Assembly: GCF_006265175.1 (NCBI RefSeq)
Contig: NZ_VDCQ01000073.1
Span: 1 to 46,282 of the forward strand
Length of the DNA stretch: 46,282 bases
Reading direction: 5' to 3'
Source: Paenibacillus hemerocallicola
GTDB lineage: Bacteria > Bacillota > Bacilli > Paenibacillales > NBRC-103111
Notes under the pieces: model-generated
Databases searched by the model: none
The model's input: only the letters and a program-made list of their open reading frames with translations
What the model was told of the DNA's origin: nothing
Translations under genes and position numbers: made by a program
Shown here: positions 1 to 11,626 of the stretch, one piece after another
How the letters are laid out: every line of letters begins with the position of its first letter
How positions within the stretch are numbered: the first letter of the stretch is position 1

Positions 1-99
1 GACGGTTCTTCTTCAATGTCTACTTGACAGGGGCAACTTCAGCCCCATGCTGCCGGTCCTTTACAATCGCAAGAGGCGGATCCACTTTGGCGATCCCGC
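1..99. other. Non-coding left edge downstream of the exporter gene
   Basis: There is no convincing gene here. A 5-bp inverted repeat (GGGGC at 30-34, GCCCC at 42-46) lies next to TGTCTACTTGACA at 17-29. On the minus strand this reads TGTCAAGTAGACA, which resembles terminal sequence of some IS3-family elements from memory. The hairpin has no T-tract, so it is a poor terminator. Whether an insertion sequence begins at the window edge cannot be settled from this stretch. Confidence 0.25.
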
Positions 100-1554
100 T
101 TATTTGCCCGCTGTCGCAGCCGGCTCTATGTCCGGGGTTTTGACCGGGATTCGTTTGCGCATCGTGGCTGCTGCATCGGTATCCCGAATTCGCAGCGCGA
201 ATAGCAGCGCCACCGCCAGAAACGCGGCGGCTCCGAGCAATGCGGCCCGATATGCGCCGGCATTGGCCTGGACTGTGACTGCCGAGTCGGACGCGAACGT
301 ACCGAATGCTGCCAGCAGTCCGGCCAACACTGCGACTCCGATTGCGGAACCGAGCCGGTTCTGGACGGTGAACAAGGTCGAAGCCCGTCCCATCGAAGCC
401 GGCGGAATGTTGACGAAGCAAGCGACTTGCACCGCTCCGACCGCATGTCCCAGAAATAAGCCGACGCCGAACAATAGCGATCGGATGTACCAAGGACTGC
501 TTTCCTGTCCGACCATGCTCAACATAACGAAAATGAACGCGGCGCACAAGAGCGCTATCGCGATGAGTCGACGCGGGCCGATTCTCTGGTATGACCATGG
601 CACGATTTGGGAGGCTACCATCAAGCCGAGCGCTTCCGGGAAGGTCGTCAGACCGGTCTCCAATGCCGACGCCTTCAAGACGTCTTGATACATGAGCGGA
701 AAAACGTATAGCATGCCGAGCAATCCCGCTGCCGAACATAAAGAAATCAAGCCCATCGTCCGAAACAGCCGATCGCCCAGCAGACGCAGGTTCAGCATCG
801 GTTCGCTTACCCGCAGTTCCGTGCGGACCAGCATCGTCAATAAGACCGCTCCGCATAGTCCGGTGCCGATAATTTCCGGCGAGCTCCATCCCCTGATCGC
901 TCCTTGACTCAGCGCATACATAGCCATGGCAAAGCCCGGCGCGGACAACCAGAAGCCGAGCGCGTCAAACTTTCCGGCCTCGGGCTCGACATGCTCCTTC
1001 AAGTACGCCATTCCGAACAGCAAAGCCGCGATGCCTACGGGAAGATTGAAGTAAAATATCCATCGCCAAGATATCGCATCCACGATCACCCCGCCGACGA
1101 TGGGACCGAGCGCCGGAGCTACGGCTATAGGCAGCACGAGTGTCCGTGAAAGTTTGGCCCTTTCCTGCGGCGCGAAAGTCCTGAACAACATCGCCATTCC
1201 GACCGGCGTAAGCAGACCGCCTCCGGCGCCTTGAATGACTCGGCAAACGGTAAGAGACGCTACGCTATCCGCTAGCCCGCACAGTGCCGAGGCCCCGGTA
1301 AAGATCCCGAGCGCGATCAAGAAAACGCGCTTCGTCCCCCACCTGTCTCCAAGCCACCCGGATAGCGGCAGGAACACGGCAAGGCTTACCAAGTACCCTA
1401 TATTCAGCGTACCCATGGCGGAGGGTGGAACTTGAAGGTCGCTGCCGATCGTCCGCAACGCCACATTCACGATCGTAGCGTCCATGGCCGCCATAAACAT
1501 GGCCGCCACGTACACGATGCATACGACTGCCTTCGGGTTCGGCCGAACCCTCAT
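100..1554 (-). CDS. MFS multidrug-type exporter (DHA2/EmrB-QacA family), probable siderophore exporter
   Basis: 484-residue integral membrane protein. The hydrophobic pattern fits the 14-helix DHA2 group of proton antiporters. Visible features are the MFS motif A region after helix 2 ([13 protein letters not shown]), an RVIQGAGGG segment in helix 4, and a long hydrophobic series to near the C terminus. A longer frame opens upstream, but the start is set at the ATG that overlaps the mbtH stop as ATGA, preceded by GGGAGAGG, which implies translational coupling. As the last gene of the siderophore operon it most likely exports the finished siderophore. The family is clear; the substrate is inferred from position. 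B. subtilis exports bacillibactin with YmfD, a different MFS protein that is not encoded in the dhb operon. Confidence 0.88.
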   Translation of the reverse strand: MRVRPNPKAVVCIVYVAAMFMAAMDATIVNVALRTIGSDLQVPPSAMGTLNIGYLVSLAVFLPLSGWLGDRWGTKRVFLIALGIFTGASALCGLADSVASLTVCRVIQGAGGGLLTPVGMAMLFRTFAPQERAKLSRTLVLPIAVAPALGPIVGGVIVDAISWRWIFYFNLPVGIAALLFGMAYLKEHVEPEAGKFDALGFWLSAPGFAMAMYALSQGAIRGWSSPEIIGTGLCGAVLLTMLVRTELRVSEPMLNLRLLGDRLFRTMGLISLCSAAGLLGMLYVFPLMYQDVLKASALETGLTTFPEALGLMVASQIVPWSYQRIGPRRLIAIALLCAAFIFVMLSMVGQESSPWYIRSLLFGVGLFLGHAVGAVQVACFVNIPPASMGRASTLFTVQNRLGSAIGVAVLAGLLAAFGTFASDSAVTVQANAGAYRAALLGAAAFLAVALLFALRIRDTDAAATMRKRIPVKTPDIEPAATAGK

Positions 1555-1775
1555 TTCCTCTCCCTTTCTGCCGCGGTGGCGGCGATCAGACTGTTCGGCC
1601 GCATGTCGTTCCAATGAGCATTGATATAATCGAGGCAGGACTGCCGGGTTTCCAGCCCGTAGAAAATGGTCCAGCCGGCCGGCACTTCCACGAAGGAAGG
1701 CCATATGGAATATTGTCCCTCGGCATTAATCAGCACATAATAGCTTCCATCCGAAATCTCAAAAGGATTTGCCAT
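1551..1775 (-). CDS. mbtH: MbtH-like protein
   Basis: 74-residue cytoplasmic protein of typical MbtH length. The family signatures are all present: the [10 protein letters not shown] segment, PAGW, SCLDYI and a W-x-D-x-RP motif. MbtH-like proteins bind NRPS adenylation domains and are often needed for their solubility and activity. The gene starts 17 bp inside the end of dhbF and its stop overlaps the exporter start (ATGA), so all three should be translated as a coupled set. The partner is almost certainly one or both adenylation domains of the adjacent DhbF, as with YbdZ in B. subtilis. Family assignment is secure; partner choice is inference from context. Confidence 0.96.
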   Translation of the reverse strand: MANPFEISDGSYYVLINAEGQYSIWPSFVEVPAGWTIFYGLETRQSCLDYINAHWNDMRPNSLIAATAAERERK

Positions 1776-4700
1776 AGATGAATTCCCTCCCGTTGGGTGA
1801 ATCGGCTCGTTTGCTCATTGCTTGCAGCTTGGCTGCCAGTACTTGCCCGATCTCGGATAAAGGCCCGGGCTGGCACAAGTCTTTATGCCTGCATTCCATA
1901 TCAAGCCGCTCGATCCTTCCGTCGATATATGGAGTCCATGTTTCCGGCTCAATCGGGTCGAACCAATCCGGAATGACCGTCGATCTGAAAAAAAGGAGAT
2001 CGCCGCGGAATCGTCCGGGCATGAACGCGCCCAATAGGCGTACGGAGTTTGCGTACGTTTCTTTTAAATTCAAAATCGTAGCTTCGTCGAGACTCGCCAA
2101 TGCGCTGCCGTCGCGTCGGAGGATGTCTACGGCGCTGGAAAGCGTCAATGGCGCGTCGCCCATGCTGTCCGGATCGTATCCGCCCAATGCGAGCAATGCG
2201 ATCAATGCCTCCCGCTCGTCGGGTCCGTCCCGCAAAGGCAGGAAATGGCTCGGATAAGCGTCAAGCATGACGAGAAGCGCGATTTCCTCGCCTTCCCGCT
2301 GCAGTTGTACCGCAATCGCGTGGGCGACGTTTCCTCCCAACGACCAGCCCAGCACATAATAAGGTCCTTCAGGCTGCACGCTGCGAATCTGTCCGATGTA
2401 ATCTGCAGCCATCTCCTCAAGCGTAACGGGCAGATTGTCCCGCCGCGCGATGCCGCGAGCCTGCAAGCCGTATATCGGATAATCGGCGCCCAACGATTTC
2501 ATCAGCCCCGCGTAACACCAGCTTAGCCCGCCGGCCGGATGCACGCAGAACAGCGGCGGCTTGCCGCCGGAAGGCCGCAGCGGCAGAAGAACGTCCAACG
2601 CGCTGTGGCTGGTACCCATCTCGAGCCTTTCGGCCAGCCCCGCGACAGTAGGAGCCTCGAATAAATTGCCGATACCGAGATCGACGCCCAAAGCGTCACG
2701 GATACCGCTCATCAATCTGACGGCCAACAAGGAATGTCCGCCCAGATCGAAAAATCCGTCGTCGATACCGACTCGCGGCACGCCGAGGATGTCGGCAAAC
2801 AAGTCGCACAATATTTCCTCGCGCGGATTTCGCGGACCTCTCCCTTCCGCCGCCGAAGCAAAATCGGGAGCCGGCAGCGCCTTGCGGTCCAGCTTGCCGT
2901 TTGGCGTCAACGGAAGCTCGGTAAGCGCGACGATAGCAGACGGCACCATATATTCGGGCAAGCTGCCGGATGCATGCCTGCGCAGCTCCGCCGGATCGGG
3001 AACGGCTTGTGCGGCCGGGACCACGTAAGCCGCGAGCCGCTTGTCCCCCGGCCGGTCCTCTCGGACTACGACGGCGGCCTGGGAAACGTCGCCATGCCGC
3101 GTCAGCACGGCCTCGATCTCGCCAAGCTCGATACGGAACCCGCGGATCTTGATCTGATGGTCCGCGCGGCCGATATAGTCCAGCGAGCCGTCCGCCAGCC
3201 TTCTGGCGAGATCTCCCGTACGATACATCCTAGTCCCCGGCGGACCGAACGGGTCGGCGACGAAACGCTCCGCGGTCAGTCCGGGGCGACCGAGATAACC
3301 TCGCGCCAGGCCAGCGCCGGCTACGTACATTTCACCTACTACTCCCGACGGTGCCGGCTGCAAATAATCGTCCAGCACATAAATACGCAAGTCTGGTATT
3401 GCCCGGCCGATCAGACTGCCGCTCTTCAGACCGACCATCTGCCGATCGAGTGCGTGGTAGCTGACATGAACCGTCGTCTCGGTAATGCCGTACATGTTGA
3501 TCAGCGTCGGAGCGTTGTCCGGATGCCGGTCGTACCAGTCGTCCAGACGGCTGAGCTCCAGCGCCTCCCCGCCGAATATGACGAATCGCAAACGCAACGA
3601 GCGGCCGACGTCGGGATGCTCCCGGTCCGCCTGCATCAGCTGGTAAAACGCCGACGGGGTCTGATTCAGTACCGTGACGCCCTCGTCTGCCATCAATTGC
3701 AAAAACCGTTCCGGAGATCGGCTGACGGCATGGGGCACGACTACGAGTCGTCCGCCATGCAGAAGCGGACCCCAAATTTCCCATACCGAGAAATCGAATG
3801 CATAGGAATGAAACAAAGTCCACACGTCGTCGGCGCCGAAACGGAACCATCGCTCGGTAGCCGAGAACAGCCGTACGACATTTTGATGAGGGACGACGAC
3901 TCCTTTCGGTAGTCCGGTAGAACCGGACGTATAGATTACATAGGCAGCGTCGTGAGGGCAAAGGCTCCGAACTCTCTCGGTCTGGTCCGGATCGGTATCC
4001 GGATAACGCAGCAGCGTCTCCGCCATGTCCTGCTCGCCCAACACGACACGGGGAGCTTCGCAACCAACCGGCAGAACCGTGGCGGACAAAGAGCTCGTAA
4101 TGACGCATGCGGGTCGGGTATCGGCCAGCATGAAAGCGATTCGTTCGGCCGGATAGTCCGGATCAAGCGGCACATATGCGGCACCCGCCTTGAGTACGGC
4201 CACCAGCGCGACGACCATGTCGAGCGACCTCGGCAGCGCCAGCGCCACGAACTGCCCCGGCCCTATGCCCTTCTCTATCAGCAATCGGGCCAGCCGGTTC
4301 GAGTGCGCGTTCAGCTCATCGTAGCGAAGCGATCGGCCTTCGCATGCAATGGCAATCGCATCGGGGCTGTCGATAACCTGTGCTTCGAACAACTCGGGCA
4401 CAGTCGATTCCGGCCATGCCTCATCGCCCTCGTTCCATTCCGCAGCAATACGCTTCCGCTCCTCCGAACCGAGCACGTCCAACCGACCGATCGGTGCGTC
4501 CGGATCGGATGCAGCCGCATCCAGCAGCTTTAGCAGTCTCGCCGCAATCGACTCTACCGTATCGCGGTCGAACAGATCGGCGCTGTATTCCATCAAGCCT
4601 TCGATGCCGCCTGGGGCTCCATCGGCGGCGCGACGTTCGCGAAGCTCCAAGGTAAGGTCGAACTTTGAGGAGCCCACGCTGCTGATATGAAGAGCGGAAT

Positions 4701-7700
4701 CGATTCCGGGCAGCTCCAGCTCGGGATCGGGCGTATTCTGGAAGGCAAGCATGACTTGGAATAACGGATGTCTGGCCCGCGAGCGTACCGGATTCAACAC
4801 CTCGACCAGACGCTCGAAGGGCAGATCCTGATGCTCATAGGCATCGAGATCGGTCTTTCGGACCCTGCCGAGCAGCTCTTTGAAGCTCGGATCCCCTGAC
4901 GTGTCGGTACGCAACACCAGCGTATTGACAAACAATCCGACAAGCTCGTCCAAAGCGTCGTCGCATCGTCCGGCGACCGGGCTCCCGATCGGGATGTCGG
5001 TACCGGCTCCGAGCCTCGTCAGCAAAGCGGCGAGACCGGCCTGCAGCACCATGAACAGACTCGTTTTGCTTTCCCGGGCAAGCGCCAGAAGACGGCTGTG
5101 CAGCTCCGGTTCGATCCGCACGTCCAGCGTTCCTCCGAGATGGCTCGACTCCGAGGGCCGCGGACGATCGGCAGGCAGCTCCAGCTGTTCCGGCAGCCCC
5201 CCCAATGTCCGGGTCCAATAGTCGAGCTGTTTGGCGATCAGGCTATCCGGATCGTTCTCGCTTCCCAGAAGCGCATGCTGCCAATGCGCATAGTCGGCAT
5301 ATTGAACCGGCAGCGGCGACCAGGTCGGAATACCGCCCTTGCTTCTGGCCGTATAGGCGGAGGCAAGATCGCGCGCAAGAGGATTCAGCGACCATCCATC
5401 CCCGATAATATGATGCAGCAGCACAAGCAGCACGTGCTCGTCCGGCCCATTCGAGAATAGCGTGAAACGAACGGCCGGTTCGGAAGCAAGATCGAAACAA
5501 TAGCGCACGGCCGAGGCCAATTCCGAGCGGTAATCCGTTTCATTGCCGTCTACTGCAAGAAGCCCGGTTCGGACATCGGCCTCATTCAGAACGAGCTGTC
5601 GGGCCGTCCCCGACGATTTCGGAAATACGGTACGCAATGACTCGTGCCGGACGACTACATCGCGAATCGCCGCATCCAGCGCCCCACGGTCCAGCTTGCC
5701 GGTCAAACGCGCCACAAGCGGAATATTGTAAGTCGGGCTCGGTCCTTCCAAGCAATGCAGAAACCATAGCCGGCGCTGGGCAAAAGAAAGCGGAACCTCC
5801 TCCGTTCTCGCGACCGGTCGTACGGCCGGTCGCGCATGCTGCGCCTGATCTAGCCGTTTCGCCAAAGCGGCGACGGTGGGAGCGTCGAAAAGAGCGGCAA
5901 TGCCCAGCTCGACGCCAAGAGCGTCTCGAATACGGATCATTAGTCGGCCGGCCAATAAGGAGTGACCGCCCAGCTCGAAAAAGCCGTCATCGATACCGAC
6001 TTTGGGCAAGCCCAAAATGTCGGCGAACAAATCGCACAATATTTCTTCCTGCGGGGTCCTCGGTCCCCGGGCCGTATTTGCCGAAGCTTGGTCGGGTGCC
6101 GGAAGCGCCTTGCGGTCTATTTTACCGTTGGGAGTGAGCGGAAGAGCATCAAGCGATACGATAGCCGAGGGAACCATGTAGTCCGGCAGACTGGCTGCCG
6201 CATGTTGCCGCAGCTCGGACTGGCCCGGTACGGAATCGGCTGCAGGGACGATATAGGCGACGAGTCTTTTATCCCCGGGCTGATCTTCGCGGGCGACGAC
6301 GGAAACCTGAGACACGCCGGGATGTCGGGCAAGCACGGCCTCGATTTCGCCCAGCTCGATCCGGAAACCGCGAATTTTGATCTGGTGATCGGCACGTCCC
6401 GCATAATCCAGCGAACCGTCCTCGAGCCATCGGGCCAAATCTCCGGTACGGTACATCCGCGAGCCCGGCGGCCCGAACGGATCGGCAACGAAACGCTCGG
6501 CCGTCAAATCCGGCCGTCCCATATAACCGCGGGCCAAACCCGCACCGGCGATATACAAATCGCCCACTACCCCGGACGGTACCGGCTGCATCCCGGCGTC
6601 CAATACATATACCTGCGTATTCCATATCGGACGGCCGATTGGCGGGACGCTCCCGTTCCTATCGAGAAGTGGCGCCAAAGTCGACCAGATCGTCGTCTCC
6701 GTCGGCCCGTACAAGTTCGTTACGCGGCAGCCGGCATCCTGAAGGGCGGATTTCAGCGCAACGGGGAGCGCCTCCCCCCCTACGAGCACGCGAAGGCCGC
6801 AGAGCATGTCCGGGACCGCTTCAACAAGCGCATGCCATAATGTCGGCGTAGCTTGCATGAACGTAATACCTTTGTCCGCGATTGTTTTCGCCAACGCCGG
6901 CGGGTCCTGTATCGTTTCTCTTTTGGCGATCACGATCGTTGCTCCCCGTATGAGCGGAAGAAACAGCTCCAGCACGGAAATGTCGAAAGCGATCGTCGTA
7001 ACGGCCAGCAGCCGATCGTGCGGACCAAGCTCAAACTGCTCCTCCATCGCCGCCAGGAAATTGAGCAGGGCGTGGAACGGTATGACGACCCCTTTCGGTC
7101 TTCCGGTCGAACCGGATGTATAAATGACGTAAGCCGGGTGCAGTGTCGACAGAGCCGCTAGACGTTCGGCATCGGTCGGATTGGACATGGAGTAGTTCTC
7201 CAACTCGCCGACCACATCGGTCTCGTCTAAAATAATACGGGAGGCTACCCCGGTATCCGGCAAGTCCGGGGCCACGCGCATTGTCGTGATGATGCATACG
7301 GGCCGGGCATCCGCGAGCACGAGCGCGATCCGGTCCGCCGGATACTCCGGATCCAAAGGCAAATAGGCGGCACCGGCCTTATGTACCGCCAGCACTCCGA
7401 CAACCATCTCCAAGGATCGTGGGAGGGCCAACGCCACGATCCGATCGGGTCCCGCTCCATTCGCTATGAGGTAGCGGGCAAGCCGGTTCGCTTTTCGGTT
7501 TAACTCGGCGTAACTTAGCGTCTCTCCTTCGCATACGACGGCAGTTGCATCCGGTGTGCGCGCCGCCTGTTCCTCGACCCACTCGGGAACGCTCGATCGG
7601 GTTGACGGACGTCCGGTCGAATTCCATTCGTTCGCGATCCGGTTCCGTTCTTCGGGCAGCAGCAGCTCGATCCGGCCGATCGGTTGGGCGGGAGCGGCCT

Positions 7701-8970
7701 TCGCGATCGTTTGGAGAAACCGGATAAATCTCATATGGTGGCTTGCGAGAGCATTTTCGCCATAAACGGCAGGATTCGCGTCCATATCGATACGCAGCCC
7801 GCTGCCGTCAGCCCTGTCGTATAGGTTGATGGACAGATCGTCGACCGGACCGGCCGATAAATTGCGCGTATAACCGCGCGATCCGGCAAAGCTCAAGCCG
7901 TAGTCGAACGGCATAATGTTGACTTGCGGTCCGAACAGTCTTCGGTTGTCGCCCACCAGCTTGAAATCCCGACGCATTTCCTCATGCCGGTAGCCCTGAT
8001 GCCGCCGGATTTCGCGGATTTCGCGGACGATTTGTCCGACAAGCTCGGATAGGGTCATGTCCGGACGAACTTGCAGGCGCAGCGGCAGCAAATTCATCAC
8101 CATGCCGGGAATCCGCAGCGATACCGAGCCGAGACGGCCCATCATCGGCACGCCCAGAATGATATCCTGCGCTCCCGTCAGACGGTGGACGTATGCGGCG
8201 GCCGCGGCAAGCACCAAATCCGGCCAGCCTCCACCGGCATCGCTCGCCGCCGATTGCAGCCGATCCGCTTCCGAGGGCGGCAAGTATTCGGTACGCCGAA
8301 TAAAGCTTCTCGATGTCCGGGGCGCTCTATCGGCCAAGCTGACCGCGTCCGGTTCGTCGGCAAAACGCCCGAGCCAGTATAAACGATCGGCCTCCATCCG
8401 TTCCGATGACCGGTAAGCCGCATCCTCTTCCAGAATCCGGTGAAAGGAGCCGAACGCGCCTTCCGGCACCGTCTTCCCTTCGGTCAGCGCCGTATAAATG
8501 TTGGCCACCCGCTGTGCGATCAACGAGAACCCGAATCCGTCGATCGCGATATGATGAATGCGTTGATACCATACGTACGAGTCGGATGCCAGCTTGAACA
8601 GGGCTTCGGTGAAAAGCGGCCCCCGGCTCAAGTCGACAGGTCGGGTCAAGTCTTCCTTCATCCAAGCTTCCGCCGATGTCGACGGGTCCGTCTCTTCGCT
8701 GACATCGAACAAATGAAACGGCCAATCGGATGACGGCTCCACCATTTGCCAAGGTCCATCCTGATCCTCTCCGAAGCGGGCATGCAGCGATTCAGCCTCC
8801 ATAACGGCTTGACGAACCGCCGATTCGAAATATAACTCATGAACGGATCCGCGGATTTCGATGCATTCCCCGGTGTTGTATATCGGACTTTCTTTGTCGA
8901 GCATATGGGCGAACCATATCCCGGATTGCGCCCCCGACAAAGGCCGGCGACCATCCTTACCGATTGTCAT
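1759..8970 (-). CDS. dhbF: Dimodular siderophore NRPS (C-A-PCP-C-A-PCP-TE), Gly and Thr
   Basis: 2403 residues, close to B. subtilis DhbF. Domains: condensation 1 (about 10-430, HHIAIDG at 139-145); adenylation 1 (about 455-960, [11 protein letters not shown] near 618); carrier 1 (Ser1004 in LGGHSLL); condensation 2 (about 1055-1490, HHIIGDG at 1186-1192); adenylation 2 (about 1520-2000, [11 protein letters not shown] near 1680); carrier 2 (Ser2080); thioesterase (Ser2210 in GWSLGG, Asp2237, His2362 as likely triad). Reading the ten specificity positions against GrsA gives D-I-L-Q-L-G-L-I-W-K for module 1, the glycine code, and D-F-W-N-I-G-M-V-H-K for module 2, the threonine code. The enzyme should join DHB to Gly-Thr and the TE should trimerise and cyclise, as for bacillibactin. 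No epimerase or methyltransferase domain is present. A 12-bp gap separates it from dhbB. Confidence 0.97.
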   Translation of the reverse strand: MTIGKDGRRPLSGAQSGIWFAHMLDKESPIYNTGECIEIRGSVHELYFESAVRQAVMEAESLHARFGEDQDGPWQMVEPSSDWPFHLFDVSEETDPSTSAEAWMKEDLTRPVDLSRGPLFTEALFKLASDSYVWYQRIHHIAIDGFGFSLIAQRVANIYTALTEGKTVPEGAFGSFHRILEEDAAYRSSERMEADRLYWLGRFADEPDAVSLADRAPRTSRSFIRRTEYLPPSEADRLQSAASDAGGGWPDLVLAAAAAYVHRLTGAQDIILGVPMMGRLGSVSLRIPGMVMNLLPLRLQVRPDMTLSELVGQIVREIREIRRHQGYRHEEMRRDFKLVGDNRRLFGPQVNIMPFDYGLSFAGSRGYTRNLSAGPVDDLSINLYDRADGSGLRIDMDANPAVYGENALASHHMRFIRFLQTIAKAAPAQPIGRIELLLPEERNRIANEWNSTGRPSTRSSVPEWVEEQAARTPDATAVVCEGETLSYAELNRKANRLARYLIANGAGPDRIVALALPRSLEMVVGVLAVHKAGAAYLPLDPEYPADRIALVLADARPVCIITTMRVAPDLPDTGVASRIILDETDVVGELENYSMSNPTDAERLAALSTLHPAYVIYTSGSTGRPKGVVIPFHALLNFLAAMEEQFELGPHDRLLAVTTIAFDISVLELFLPLIRGATIVIAKRETIQDPPALAKTIADKGITFMQATPTLWHALVEAVPDMLCGLRVLVGGEALPVALKSALQDAGCRVTNLYGPTETTIWSTLAPLLDRNGSVPPIGRPIWNTQVYVLDAGMQPVPSGVVGDLYIAGAGLARGYMGRPDLTAERFVADPFGPPGSRMYRTGDLARWLEDGSLDYAGRADHQIKIRGFRIELGEIEAVLARHPGVSQVSVVAREDQPGDKRLVAYIVPAADSVPGQSELRQHAAASLPDYMVPSAIVSLDALPLTPNGKIDRKALPAPDQASANTARGPRTPQEEILCDLFADILGLPKVGIDDGFFELGGHSLLAGRLMIRIRDALGVELGIAALFDAPTVAALAKRLDQAQHARPAVRPVARTEEVPLSFAQRRLWFLHCLEGPSPTYNIPLVARLTGKLDRGALDAAIRDVVVRHESLRTVFPKSSGTARQLVLNEADVRTGLLAVDGNETDYRSELASAVRYCFDLASEPAVRFTLFSNGPDEHVLLVLLHHIIGDGWSLNPLARDLASAYTARSKGGIPTWSPLPVQYADYAHWQHALLGSENDPDSLIAKQLDYWTRTLGGLPEQLELPADRPRPSESSHLGGTLDVRIEPELHSRLLALARESKTSLFMVLQAGLAALLTRLGAGTDIPIGSPVAGRCDDALDELVGLFVNTLVLRTDTSGDPSFKELLGRVRKTDLDAYEHQDLPFERLVEVLNPVRSRARHPLFQVMLAFQNTPDPELELPGIDSALHISSVGSSKFDLTLELRERRAADGAPGGIEGLMEYSADLFDRDTVESIAARLLKLLDAAASDPDAPIGRLDVLGSEERKRIAAEWNEGDEAWPESTVPELFEAQVIDSPDAIAIACEGRSLRYDELNAHSNRLARLLIEKGIGPGQFVALALPRSLDMVVALVAVLKAGAAYVPLDPDYPAERIAFMLADTRPACVITSSLSATVLPVGCEAPRVVLGEQDMAETLLRYPDTDPDQTERVRSLCPHDAAYVIYTSGSTGLPKGVVVPHQNVVRLFSATERWFRFGADDVWTLFHSYAFDFSVWEIWGPLLHGGRLVVVPHAVSRSPERFLQLMADEGVTVLNQTPSAFYQLMQADREHPDVGRSLRLRFVIFGGEALELSRLDDWYDRHPDNAPTLINMYGITETTVHVSYHALDRQMVGLKSGSLIGRAIPDLRIYVLDDYLQPAPSGVVGEMYVAGAGLARGYLGRPGLTAERFVADPFGPPGTRMYRTGDLARRLADGSLDYIGRADHQIKIRGFRIELGEIEAVLTRHGDVSQAAVVVREDRPGDKRLAAYVVPAAQAVPDPAELRRHASGSLPEYMVPSAIVALTELPLTPNGKLDRKALPAPDFASAAEGRGPRNPREEILCDLFADILGVPRVGIDDGFFDLGGHSLLAVRLMSGIRDALGVDLGIGNLFEAPTVAGLAERLEMGTSHSALDVLLPLRPSGGKPPLFCVHPAGGLSWCYAGLMKSLGADYPIYGLQARGIARRDNLPVTLEEMAADYIGQIRSVQPEGPYYVLGWSLGGNVAHAIAVQLQREGEEIALLVMLDAYPSHFLPLRDGPDEREALIALLALGGYDPDSMGDAPLTLSSAVDILRRDGSALASLDEATILNLKETYANSVRLLGAFMPGRFRGDLLFFRSTVIPDWFDPIEPETWTPYIDGRIERLDMECRHKDLCQPGPLSEIGQVLAAKLQAMSKRADSPNGREFIYGKSF

Positions 8971-8982
8971 AAGGCTCCTCCT

Positions 8983-9930
8983 TTATAAAGCGAAATAGTC
9001 CGCGTTCGGCAGCACCAGCTGCTGGCGCAAGGACAACAGCTTCCACCAGTCCTTGAGCGTCGGGCGTTCCGCCAGCTCCACGAACGCCACCTCCGCTCCG
9101 AACCGGCGCCATCGTTCCACCAGGCTCATCAGCCTGACCGAGTCGAGACCTCTATCGATCAAATTGTCGCTTTCGCCGATAGTCGACGGCGCTTCTTGCA
9201 GCAGCTCCGCGACTTGTTCTCTAACCATGCGCTCCGTCAGCATGCCATTTGCCGAAACCGTGGCAGAATCATTCGCCTTTGTGGAGCTTTGGTCGAGCTC
9301 CTCGAGCAGACGCTGCGTAGGGATCGTGACCGCGCAACGCTCCGCCGCGTATTTCAACGCCATTTTATGATTGTCCAGCGAGAAATCGGCGACCGCATCG
9401 GCTACGAAAAACGGCTGCACGTCCAGCATGAAGGCGTCGCAAGCGGTAAGCAGGCAGCCGATGTGGGCGTACACCCCGCAAATGAGAAGCTGATCCCGTC
9501 CTTTCTCCTGCAAGTTGTCCAGCAGGTTCGTCTTGCGAAACGCGCTATATCGCCATTTCGTCAGCACGATATCGGCGTTCGCCGGGGTCAGCTCGCTTAC
9601 GATTTGCTTCTGATAAGGTCCGTCGTTGATTCCCGGACCCCAGAAATCCTGCAGCAATGCACGCTGCTCAGGAGTTTGACCGCCAGGTTGGGCCGTGTAA
9701 ACAACCGGTATGCCGAGCTCCGAGCAACGGTTATACAGCAACCGTATGTTCTCAATCAACTCCACGACAGGCGATTCGCCAGCCGTGAAAGGATCCAGGA
9801 AATACTGCTGCATGTCATGGATGAGCAGAACCGCGCGTTTCGGATCGGGCGTCCAAGCTACTTTATTTATCGGCAATTCGGATGCGCCAGGCATCGGATA
9901 TGGCTTAATGGCGGGTATGGCCATTTTCAT
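8983..9930 (-). CDS. dhbB: Isochorismatase with C-terminal aryl carrier domain
   Basis: 315 residues, two domains as in DhbB/EntB. Residues about 1-210 are an isochorismatase-type hydrolase with Asp39 ([10 protein letters not shown]) and Lys125 (LTKWRYSAF). The CGVYAHIGC segment has Gly where cysteine hydrolases of the wider family have their nucleophile, as expected for isochorismate vinyl-ether cleavage. It makes 2,3-dihydro-2,3-dihydroxybenzoate and pyruvate. After a Ser/Thr/Asn-rich linker (about 213-230), residues 232-300 form the aryl carrier domain with phosphopantetheine Ser264 in RGLDSVRLM. DhbE loads DHB on this arm for DhbF. It lies between dhbE and dhbF in the standard order. Confidence 0.97.
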   Translation of the reverse strand: MKMAIPAIKPYPMPGASELPINKVAWTPDPKRAVLLIHDMQQYFLDPFTAGESPVVELIENIRLLYNRCSELGIPVVYTAQPGGQTPEQRALLQDFWGPGINDGPYQKQIVSELTPANADIVLTKWRYSAFRKTNLLDNLQEKGRDQLLICGVYAHIGCLLTACDAFMLDVQPFFVADAVADFSLDNHKMALKYAAERCAVTIPTQRLLEELDQSSTKANDSATVSANGMLTERMVREQVAELLQEAPSTIGESDNLIDRGLDSVRLMSLVERWRRFGAEVAFVELAERPTLKDWWKLLSLRQQLVLPNADYFAL

Positions 9931-9971
9931 CCCTCGATTCTTGAATTTGATCTGCCTCTTTCGGGTTCCAA

Positions 9972-11597
9972 TCAGACATGCCTGTTGGCAACGGCGGAGA
10001 GCTTTCCGGCGATCGCCTCCCGCAGCGCCTTTTTGCTCACTTTCCCTACTCCGGTTTGCGGAAACGAATCGACAAACTCCATTCGATCCGGTATTTTATA
10101 GGCCGCCAATCCGCGCTGCCGCAGAAACGATCTCAGTTCTCCGACCGTCGGGGGTGCCGTCCTCGCAATGATGAAAGCGCAAGCCCTCTCGCCGAGGTAT
10201 TCGTCGGGCATGGATACGACGGCGGCATCGTGTACGGCTTCATGCGCAAGCAGGTGGTTCTCGACCTCCTCGGCCGCAACCTTATCCCCTCCGCGGTTGA
10301 TCTGGTCTTTGGCACGCCCTTCTACGACCAAGTACCCGGCCGAATCGACCTTTACCAAATCTCCTGTCCGGTAAAAACCGTCGGTCGTAAACGCCTTGTC
10401 ATTATGCTCGGCGGCCTTGTAATACCCTCTGATCGTATAAGGTCCGCGAGTCAATAAATGTCCTACTTCGCCCGGCCCGACATCGCGGTCTTCGTCGTCG
10501 ACCACGCGGATTTCATCGTACGGAGACATAGGCCTGCCTTGGGTATGAAGAACAATCGACTCGTCATCGTCCAGTCGGGTGTAATTGACCAGCCCTTCCG
10601 CCATTCCGAATACTTGCTGCAGCGAGCAGCCGAGCGACGGGCGCACCCGACGGGCCGCCTCCTCGCCAAATTTCGCTCCTCCTACCTGCAGCACCTGAAG
10701 ACTGGACAAGTCGTGACGGCGGGCAGGCGCCGCATCCATCCATATCATGGCGAGAGGCGGCACCAGGGCCGTAATCGTAACGCCTTCCCTCTCGATAAGC
10801 GGAAAAGCCTCGTCCGGACTCGGTCTCGGAGCGAGAACGACTTTCCCGCCGGCATACAACGTTCCTAGCGCACCGGGGGAACTGAGCGGAAAGTTATGGG
10901 CAACGGGGAGTGCGGCCATGTACACGCTAGCCGAATCCAGCTTGCAAATTTCCGCGCTGATCCGCAGGCTGTACATGTAGTCGTCGTGAGTTCTCGGAAT
11001 CAGCTTGGGCAGCCCGGTGCTTCCGCCCGATAATTGCAGGAAGGCGACGTCATGCGACCTTACTTCCGGCAGGCTGCAAGGGGTGGAGCGCAGATCGCGC
11101 AACGCTGCGAATGCTCCCGGTTCCCCCAAGACAAGAACATGCCGCAATGACGGTACCTTTTGCCGAACCTGAGCAGCCAACTCCCTGTAGTCAAAGCCCG
11201 CGTGCATGTCCGGTATAATATAAGCTGACGCCTCCGCAAACTCGCAAAAATAGGAAATCTCGCTGCTGCGGTGCGACGGAAGCGCGAAAACCGGCAGTGC
11301 CCCAAGTCTGAACAATGCGAAAATGACCTCGAAAAATTCCGCTACATTGGGCAACTGCACGACGACGCGGTCCATTGGCTTAATTCCCAAGCCGAGCAAC
11401 CCTGCCGCAAGAGTGTCGGCTCTGGAATCAAGCTCGCCGTAAGTCCAACGTCTCTCGCCGCAAATTACGGCGATACATCCCGGTCGTTCGGCAGCCTGTC
11501 TCCGGAGCATGGCTCCGAACGATTCTCCGCTCCAGCAACCCGTCTCCCGGTACAAGTCGGCAAATTCCTTGGGCCACGCGGGGCATCCGGACAACAT
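9972..11597 (-). CDS. dhbE: 2,3-dihydroxybenzoate-AMP ligase
   Basis: 541-residue stand-alone adenylation enzyme that activates 2,3-dihydroxybenzoate with ATP and transfers it to the DhbB carrier domain. The phosphate-binding loop reads [19 protein letters not shown] (about 189-207). The acyl pocket segment [10 protein letters not shown] contains His234, Asn235 and Ser240, at the places known to contact the catechol in B. subtilis DhbE. A late YRTGDL and a C-terminal GVGKVSKK with the catalytic lysine are also visible. The ATG is preceded by GAGGAGG at good spacing. Length and pocket leave little doubt; a salicylate ligase would be the only close alternative, and the dhbA/dhbC neighbours argue for DHB. 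Confidence 0.97.
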   Translation of the reverse strand: MLSGCPAWPKEFADLYRETGCWSGESFGAMLRRQAAERPGCIAVICGERRWTYGELDSRADTLAAGLLGLGIKPMDRVVVQLPNVAEFFEVIFALFRLGALPVFALPSHRSSEISYFCEFAEASAYIIPDMHAGFDYRELAAQVRQKVPSLRHVLVLGEPGAFAALRDLRSTPCSLPEVRSHDVAFLQLSGGSTGLPKLIPRTHDDYMYSLRISAEICKLDSASVYMAALPVAHNFPLSSPGALGTLYAGGKVVLAPRPSPDEAFPLIEREGVTITALVPPLAMIWMDAAPARRHDLSSLQVLQVGGAKFGEEAARRVRPSLGCSLQQVFGMAEGLVNYTRLDDDESIVLHTQGRPMSPYDEIRVVDDEDRDVGPGEVGHLLTRGPYTIRGYYKAAEHNDKAFTTDGFYRTGDLVKVDSAGYLVVEGRAKDQINRGGDKVAAEEVENHLLAHEAVHDAAVVSMPDEYLGERACAFIIARTAPPTVGELRSFLRQRGLAAYKIPDRMEFVDSFPQTGVGKVSKKALREAIAGKLSAVANRHV

Positions 11598-11626
11598 GAA
11601 TCATCCCTCCTCAGCTCTATTCCAAA

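Noticed and set aside
20-889. 289-codon frame opposite and within the exporter gene
   Set aside because: Arg/Ser/Gly-rich shadow translation of the MFS gene with no domain; its last codons enter the possible IS-like edge only by chance.
2734-3912. 392-codon plus-strand frame inside dhbF
   Set aside because: Antisense shadow of the adenylation and carrier domains; composition is typical of reverse-strand translation.
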